Assembly: GCA_020354085.1 (NCBI GenBank)
Contig: CP070641.1
Coordinates: 193,762-204,388, forward strand
Direction of reading: 5' to 3'
DNA: 10,627 nt
Origin: Pseudomonadota bacterium
Lineage (GTDB): Bacteria; Pseudomonadota; Gammaproteobacteria; Acidiferrobacterales; Sulfurifustaceae
A program made the translations under genes and the position numbers. The notes below the pieces were generated by a model. It was not told where the DNA came from. It did no database searches and was given only the letters and a program-made list of their open reading frames with translations. Below, in pieces: positions 6,254-10,627 of this stretch; position 1 is the first letter of the stretch, and each line of letters begins with the position of its first letter.

Positions 6254-6271
6254 GGGTTTCCGCGGACGGCG

Positions 6272-7099
6272 TTAGAGCTTGACGCGATCGATTAAGCCGG
6301 TCGCGTGAAGTATCGAGATGGCGATCTCTTCTATCGACTTGCTCGAGGTATCGATTACAGGAATCTTTTCCTTACGCATCAACTTCTCCGCCGCGAGCAG
6401 CTCGTGGCGGCAGGTGTCGATCGCCGCGTAGCGACTGTTGGGCCGCCGCTCGTGGCGGATGCGGCTCAGACGCTCGGGGCTAATCGTGAGCCCGAAGAGC
6501 TTTTCGCGAAACGGTGGAAGCGCGCCCGGCAGGTGTAGATGGTCGAAGTCATCCGGCGTGAGCGGATAATTGGCGGCACGCACGCCGTACTGCATGGCGA
6601 GATACAGGCAAGTCGGCGTTTTCCCGGTTCGCGAGACGCCGGTCAAGATGAGATCGGCCTTGTTGTAGGCTTGTGCATTGATGCCGTCATCGTGTGTCAG
6701 CGTATAGTTGACGGCGTCCATGCGCTGCTGATAGATGAGTTCGTCACGGCGGCCGTGTGTGAGCCCCAGGGCGTGCGAGGATTCTTGTGCGAGTTCCGCC
6801 TCGAGACGCTTGATGAATCCCTCGAAGAGATCGAGAAAGAGTGCATCGACCGCCGCCACGGTCTTGCGTACGTCGTCGTCGATCAGGGTGGTCAGCACGA
6901 TTGGGCGCTCGCCATTGGGCCGTGCGGCGTCGTTGATCTGTGCCACGACCTCGCGCGCCCTCGCGACCGTGTCGATGAAGGGTAGCGTGTGTTTCTCGAA
7001 TTCGATGTTGGGAAATTGGCCGAGCAGCGTGCGTCCGAGCACCTCCGCGGTGATGCCGGTGCGATCCGAAACGAAATAGACGTGTCGTTTAGCGCTCAC
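6272..7099 (-). CDS. ppsR: Phosphoenolpyruvate synthase regulatory protein (bifunctional kinase/pyrophosphorylase)
   Basis: PpsR (DUF299 family) inactivates PEP synthase by ADP-dependent phosphorylation of a threonine next to the catalytic histidine, and reactivates it by phosphate-dependent removal of that group. The 275 residues are typical in length. Landmarks are VYFVSDRTGITAEVLG (7-22), the P-loop-like GVSRTGKTPTCLYLA (154-168), NYPLTPDDF (177-185), LFGLTISPERLSRIR (201-215) and the end DTSSKSIEEIA (250-260). The start is GTG at 7099: the ATG a little upstream is out of frame, and in-frame codons before the GTG are not conserved. The ribosome site is weak. The target gene ppsA is often next to ppsR, divergently oriented, but is not in this window. 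Instead ppsR follows corB after 38 nt on the same strand and is probably co-transcribed. The pyruvate-phosphate-dikinase-type homologue is less likely in a proteobacterium. Confidence 0.95.
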   Translation of the reverse strand: MSAKRHVYFVSDRTGITAEVLGRTLLGQFPNIEFEKHTLPFIDTVARAREVVAQINDAARPNGERPIVLTTLIDDDVRKTVAAVDALFLDLFEGFIKRLEAELAQESSHALGLTHGRRDELIYQQRMDAVNYTLTHDDGINAQAYNKADLILTGVSRTGKTPTCLYLAMQYGVRAANYPLTPDDFDHLHLPGALPPFREKLFGLTISPERLSRIRHERRPNSRYAAIDTCRHELLAAEKLMRKEKIPVIDTSSKSIEEIAISILHATGLIDRVKL

Positions 7100-7137
7100 G
7101 GATGGTATCGCCTGGCAATGGCATCTCGTCGGAGCAA

Positions 7138-8439
7138 TTAGCTTGCGGCTTCCCCGCGAGCAGTATCGGCAGTCTCGGTGCCCGGCTCGGCGGGCCGGAT
7201 GCGCGCGATCTCCACCGCCGTGCCGCTTGTGCGCAACACTTCAATGATGAACCCGTGTAGCATAAGACTGGTACCCGGTTCGGGTAGGTCTTCAAGATAT
7301 TCGACGATCCAGCCGTTGAGCGTGCGCGATTCTTCAATCGGCAGAGTCCATCCGAGTGCGCGATTGAGGTCGCGCAAGTAAACGGTACCCTTGACCAAAT
7401 AACTACCGTCCGGTTGTGGCTGCATTTCGTTGGTTCTTCCCAGCACGCGACTGGTGAAGTCACCAACGATCTCTTCAAGAATTTCATTGAGCGTGACTAG
7501 ACCCTGAATGTCGCCGTACTCATCTACCACCAGCGCGAGGCGCAACTTGGACTGGCGAAAATTGAGCAGCTGCTGTGTCAGAGAGGTGCCGGACGGTACG
7601 AAGTAGGGCTCAATCATGGCCGCCGTGATGGAGTCGCGATCGAGCGTGCCCTCGCGCATGAGGTTAAGCACGCGGCGTACATGCAATGTGCCGACAACGT
7701 TGTCGAGATTTCCGCGGTAGACGGGCAGTCGGGTGAAGCGGCTGCTGGTGAGCAGCGCCACCGTATCGTCCCAGTCCGCGTCTAGATCGACACCGACGAT
7801 CTTGTGGCGGGGCACCATGACATCGTTGACCCGAACCTTTTCCAGTTCGAGGATGGCGAGCAGCATTTCTTGATGCGAGACAGGAATCAGGACATCGGCC
7901 TCGCGCACCAGCGCTTTCAGTTCCTCGCTCGTGACCTCGTGTTCGCGCTTGCGCAGCAGCGATACGCCCAGCAGGCGTAGCAGAAAATTACCGAGCGCGT
8001 TGACCAGCCATACGATGGGATAGAGCACGGCGAGCAAGGGCCGCAACACATAGGCCGCGGGATAAGCAAGCCGATCTGGATACAGTGCCGCGTAGGTCTT
8101 GGGCGCAACCTCGGCGAATACCAGCACGACGAAAGTCAGCAGGCCGGCGGCGATCGCGACGGCGCGCTCGCCATGCAGTTCGAGCGCGAGCAGCGTAGCG
8201 ATGGAAGAAGCGGCAATGTTAGCGAAGTTGTTGCCGACCAGAATCACGCCCAGTAGGCGATCGGGACGCTCGAGGAGCTTCTCGGCGTAGCGCGCGCCAC
8301 GATGGCCGCTGGCCGCGCGGTTGCGCAACCGGTAGCGGTTGATGGTCATGAGCGCAATCTCGGCGCCGGAGAAGAACGCCGAGGCAAAAATGAGGCAGAC
8401 CAGAGCGACAACCAACCCGGTGGTCGATAGACCGGTCAA
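7138..8439 (-). CDS. corB: CorB/YfjD-type CNNM (HlyC/CorC family) membrane protein
   Basis: This is a membrane protein of the CNNM/CorC family, implicated in Mg2+ (or Co2+) efflux or homeostasis. The 433 residues match E. coli YfjD/CorB (about 428) along their length. The DUF21 transmembrane domain (about 1-165) has helices near 8-28, 63-85, 95-115 and 128-152, with FFSGAEIAL (22-30), GNNFANI (69-75) and VFAEVAPKT (107-115). Two CBS domains (about 205-263 and 272-328) carry DVMVPR (206-211) and VVDEYGDIQGLVTLNEILEEIVGDF (304-328). A CorC_HlyC domain follows (about 340-417). The start is TTG at 8439: an in-frame TAG lies two codons upstream, and the next in-frame ATG (residue 31) would remove the first helix. 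GGAG in the leader lies 11 nt before it. ppsR follows after 38 nt. Confidence 0.93.
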   Translation of the reverse strand: MTGLSTTGLVVALVCLIFASAFFSGAEIALMTINRYRLRNRAASGHRGARYAEKLLERPDRLLGVILVGNNFANIAASSIATLLALELHGERAVAIAAGLLTFVVLVFAEVAPKTYAALYPDRLAYPAAYVLRPLLAVLYPIVWLVNALGNFLLRLLGVSLLRKREHEVTSEELKALVREADVLIPVSHQEMLLAILELEKVRVNDVMVPRHKIVGVDLDADWDDTVALLTSSRFTRLPVYRGNLDNVVGTLHVRRVLNLMREGTLDRDSITAAMIEPYFVPSGTSLTQQLLNFRQSKLRLALVVDEYGDIQGLVTLNEILEEIVGDFTSRVLGRTNEMQPQPDGSYLVKGTVYLRDLNRALGWTLPIEESRTLNGWIVEYLEDLPEPGTSLMLHGFIIEVLRTSGTAVEIARIRPAEPGTETADTARGEAAS

Positions 8440-8470
8440 GGGCTAGGGCTCTCCGTGTAGGTTCAGGACG

Positions 8471-8479
8471 ATTCTAGCA
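8471..8479 (-). promoter_or_regulatory. Probable extended -10 promoter element of corB
   Basis: On the minus strand the sequence reads TGC-TAGAAT, a TGn extended -10 with one mismatch to TATAAT. Transcription would start near 8464, giving a leader of about 25 nt before the TTG at 8439, with GGAG inside it. No good -35 is seen, which is tolerated in extended -10 promoters. It sits in the 93-nt gap between the SulP stop and corB, suggesting that corB-ppsR has its own transcript. This is read by eye only. Confidence 0.45.
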
Positions 8480-8532
8480 GGTTGCCTGAGCATGGGGTCT
8501 GCCGCCGCGGTGGCCGGCGAGCTGCGGTGGGC

Positions 8533-10627
8533 TTACGGACGCACCGTACTCGGCAGCGGGCACACGATATTGAGCGGGCAATCGACGTCGTGATTCTCGC
8601 CGAGTTGTTTCCATGCATATTCGAGCGCCATGTCTTCGGTGCGGAAGAATCGCTCGGCGCCGAGACGTTGATATAGCCCCGTGCGCTGCATGACGTCCGT
8701 TACCTGCTTCTTAAGGCCCGTGAACAAGACGACAATGTTGTTGTTCTCCAGGCGCTCGGTGAGCTGCGCCAGCATATCTTCGCCGGTGGCATCGATCTGG
8801 TTGATGCCATCTGCCACCACGATCACGTAGCGAAGCTCAGGCTTTGTGGCAACACGTTCCATGACCTTGTCTTCGAAGTGGGAGGTGTTGGCAAAGTAAA
8901 GTTGTCCGTCGAAGCGGATCATGGTGATGTTCTCGCACGTCTGCAGCCTGAACACTTCTGCGTCGCGTAGCGTGCCGTCCGGATGGCGCGCTAAGACGGC
9001 GACGCGCGGTTGCATGGTGCGATAGAGATACAGCACCAGCGCCAGGCCTGCGCCGATCAATATGCCCTTGTCCAAGTGCGGCGCGAAGGCCAGAGTCAAA
9101 ACAAAGCATACTACGGCGACGATGCCGTCCTGCTTGTTGGCATGCCAAGCGTGCTTGACTGCCTTGATGTTGATGAGCCCGACGACGGCCATCATGATTA
9201 CCGCCGCCAGCGTCGCCTGCGGCAGATGGTACAGGAGCGGGGTGAGCCACAGCAGCGTCACGATCACGATGACGCTTGTTACGACCGAGGAGAAGCCGGT
9301 AACTCCGCCCGCACTCATGTTGACCGCGGATCGAGAAAACGACCCGGAGGTTGGGTAGCTTTGCGAGAGGCTGCCAACGACGTTGGCAAAGCCTTGCCCG
9401 ATAAGCTCCTGGTTCGCGTCGAGCTTGACGCGAGTCTTGGCGGCCATGGCTTTGGCGATAGATATGGCTTCCATGAAACCGATGAGGGAAATGGCGATCG
9501 CCGCGGACAGCAGTTGTAGCACCACGCCAAGATCGAAACGAGGAAAACTCAATTCCGGCAGACCGCGCGGAATGCTTCCGACGACATTGCCGCCACCGTT
9601 CATGATCACGGCGTCACCTTCGACCCCCCGCACGCGCCACTGCCGTCCGTCCGTCCGTGCGTCTTCGGGTGCATGACCGCGAAGATAATAGTTGCCCGGG
9701 TTGCCGTCGGTACCGGGAACGTACTCGAAACGACTCTTTCGTAGCTGCTCGACGTCTGACTTGAGAGTCTTGATGCGCCGATCGCGCTTGTTCCGCAACG
9801 TCTCCCAGTTGTGATGCGCGAGGATGGTGCGCGAATCCTCGGGGCCGCGTCGCTCGAGCGTGTCATGATAACGCTTCTCGGCATCGGCAATCGCCTTATT
9901 GAGTGCCGGCAGCTCGCGCTTAAGGGTGTTGTTTTCGCGCGCGATTTCCTGCACGTATTCGGCAGTGATCTGTTCGACCGGCACGTCGACGATGCGTTCG
10001 AAGTGAATGACGAAGGAGATCACGGTGGTCACCGCCACCGCGATTAAAACGTTCGGGATGCGCGGATTGATGCGCCGCAGCGCGATCATGATGCCAAACG
10101 CGCCTATGGCGAAGAGCAGTGTCGGCAGGTGTGTCTGGGTCGCTGCCGCGACCACCGTGTTCCACACCGTTTCGTAGTGGTGCTCCGCTTTGTCGACGCG
10201 CACGCCGAATATCTTGTCGAGCTGGGAGGTCGCGATAATGAGGGCGGCGGCGTTGGTAAAGCCGACGATGACCGGGTGGGACAGGAAGTTAACCACCACG
10301 CCGAGTCGCAGCAGCCCGAGCCCCAGCTGAAATATGCCGACCAGTAGCGACAACATGATGGCGTAAGCGACGTAACCGGCGCTGCCTGAGGCCGCGATTG
10401 GTTCCAGCGCGGCGGCGGTTAGCAACGACACGACCGCCACCGGTCCGGTGGCAAGCAGGCGGGAGGAGCCGAACAGCGCACCGACCATGGGCGGCAGGAA
10501 GGCGGCGTACAGACCGTAGTACGCCGGCAGCCCGGCCAGTTGCGCGTAGGCCATGGATTGGGGAATGAGCACGAGGGCGACCGTGACGCCCGCGATCGCG
10601 TCGTTGCGAGCGACACTGCGGGTTACG
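8533..10627 (-). CDS. SulP/SLC26 family inorganic anion transporter with STAS domain; N-terminus outside the window
   Basis: SulP transporters move sulfate, bicarbonate or other anions across the inner membrane; the substrate is not readable here. The frame is open to the right edge, and upstream codons encode N-D-A-I-A-G-V-T-V-A-L-V, the family start of helix 1, so the GTG at 10572 is internal. Counting from 10572, transmembrane half one is about 1-190 (LIPQSMAYAQLAGLP, 2-16; YGLYAAFLPP, 19-28). Half two starts near 346, with NQELIGQGFANVVGSLSQSY (387-406) and PTSGSFSRSAVNMSAG (407-422). A STAS domain fills about 535-650 (IRFDGQLYFANTSHFEDKV). In it the usual D-x-S-G phosphosite reads D-A-T-G (594-597). 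Between the halves lies a charged insert (about 191-330, bases 9585-10002) absent from ordinary SulP proteins. The gene is possibly co-oriented with corB, which follows after 93 nt. Confidence 0.94.
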   Translation of the reverse strand, partial: VTRSVARNDAIAGVTVALVLIPQSMAYAQLAGLPAYYGLYAAFLPPMVGALFGSSRLLATGPVAVVSLLTAAALEPIAASGSAGYVAYAIMLSLLVGIFQLGLGLLRLGVVVNFLSHPVIVGFTNAAALIIATSQLDKIFGVRVDKAEHHYETVWNTVVAAATQTHLPTLLFAIGAFGIMIALRRINPRIPNVLIAVAVTTVISFVIHFERIVDVPVEQITAEYVQEIARENNTLKRELPALNKAIADAEKRYHDTLERRGPEDSRTILAHHNWETLRNKRDRRIKTLKSDVEQLRKSRFEYVPGTDGNPGNYYLRGHAPEDARTDGRQWRVRGVEGDAVIMNGGGNVVGSIPRGLPELSFPRFDLGVVLQLLSAAIAISLIGFMEAISIAKAMAAKTRVKLDANQELIGQGFANVVGSLSQSYPTSGSFSRSAVNMSAGGVTGFSSVVTSVIVIVTLLWLTPLLYHLPQATLAAVIMMAVVGLINIKAVKHAWHANKQDGIVAVVCFVLTLAFAPHLDKGILIGAGLALVLYLYRTMQPRVAVLARHPDGTLRDAEVFRLQTCENITMIRFDGQLYFANTSHFEDKVMERVATKPELRYVIVVADGINQIDATGEDMLAQLTERLENNNIVVLFTGLKKQVTDVMQRTGLYQRLGAERFFRTEDMALEYAWKQLGENHDVDCPLNIVCPLPSTVRP
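9585..10002 (-). other. Insert domain in SulP: coiled-coil-like helix plus strand-rich segment
   Basis: This is the part of the SulP gene coding residues about 191-330, between the last helix of repeat one (ending ISFVIH) and G-S-I-P-R-G-L-P, the conserved entry to repeat two. Typical SulP proteins have about 15-20 residues here. Residues 200-283 are highly charged and helix-prone, with leucines and other hydrophobics at heptad-like spacing (A-R-E-N-N-T-L-K-R-E-L; D-V-E-Q-L-R-K). Residues 284-330 look beta-rich (Y-Y-L-R-G; W-R-V-R-G-V-E-G-D-A-V-I-M). With seven helices before it and a cytoplasmic N-terminus, the insert should be periplasmic (inference). The reading frame is intact across it. 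Confidence 0.7.
9643..9658. repeat. Tetranucleotide repeat (CCGT)x4 inside the SulP insert
   Basis: Four perfect copies of CCGT lie in the coding sequence of the insert (minus strand ACGG, coding part of R-T-D-G-R-Q). A one-copy change would shift the frame, as in contingency loci, but four copies are few for active slippage. The frame is in register here. Confidence 0.5.

Noticed and set aside
6254..6271. Bidirectional terminator between convergent tsaB and ppsR
   Set aside because: The 18-nt gap has only a short CCGCGG palindrome, and no stem plus T-run in either direction.
6539..6985. Plus-strand open frame opposite ppsR
   Set aside because: It is antisense to a full-length, motif-complete PpsR; the apparent protein is a frame shadow.
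8480..8532. Terminator after the SulP gene
   Set aside because: GC-rich near-palindromes such as CCGCCGCGGTGG are present, but there is no clear stem-loop with a T-run on the minus strand.
9010..9519. Plus-strand open frame opposite the SulP gene
   Set aside because: It is antisense to conserved SulP helices and rich in Arg/Asp/Gly/His from codon complementarity; it has no ribosome site or motifs.
1..10627. CRISPR arrays, insertion sequences, tRNA/rRNA genes, riboswitches, prophage or defence genes
   Set aside because: No regularly spaced repeats, transposase motifs, tRNA-like cloverleafs, long leaders or defence-associated domains were seen; coding density is high with housekeeping genes throughout.

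Overview
The window is chromosomal housekeeping DNA, GC-rich (roughly 60% by eye), from a proteobacterium. A gammaproteobacterium is most likely and a betaproteobacterium is possible. The grounds are the ribBA-ribH-nusB-thiL gene order, a PurT-type formate-dependent GAR transformylase, a PpsR kinase/phosphorylase and a CorB/YfjD-type CNNM protein, all resembling gamma/betaproteobacterial versions. I see no mobile element, CRISPR array, tRNA, rRNA, phage gene or defence system.

Left part, + strand (1-4470): a tightly packed run. The 3' part of a RibBA-like gene (5' end outside the window) overlaps ribH by ATGA. Then come nusB (6-nt gap) and thiL (18-nt gap). This is the usual flavin/thiamine/antitermination cluster, but the frequent next gene, pgpA, is absent. 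Instead, after 51 nt with a strong ribosome site, purT begins, and it overlaps a HIT-family hydrolase gene by GTGA. The RibBA-like protein keeps its DHBP-synthase residues but has lost the zinc and catalytic motifs of GTP cyclohydrolase II.

Middle, + strand (4471-6253): a 210-nt spacer holds a 12-bp inverted repeat and, on the opposite strand, a short reading frame that may be the remnant of another gene. Next is a small secreted protein of PsbP/DcrB-like appearance, followed by a 15-bp-stem hairpin. After that come a 99-residue two-helix membrane protein of unknown function and tsaB (tRNA t6A synthesis), the last two overlapping by ATGA.

Right part, - strand (6272-10627): a SulP/SLC26 anion transporter with a C-terminal STAS domain (its N-terminus runs off the right edge), then corB (TTG start, probable extended -10 promoter), then ppsR (GTG start). 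ppsR is convergent with tsaB. The SulP protein carries an unusual charged insert of about 140 residues, partly coiled-coil-like, between its two transmembrane repeats.

Functionally the genes supply riboflavin, thiamine diphosphate, purine nucleotides, rRNA antitermination and tRNA t6A, plus ion transport and control of PEP synthase. No new multi-gene system is evident. The points most worth a second look are the SulP insert, the unknown membrane protein coupled to tsaB, the degenerate GCHII domain and the possible minus-strand remnant.
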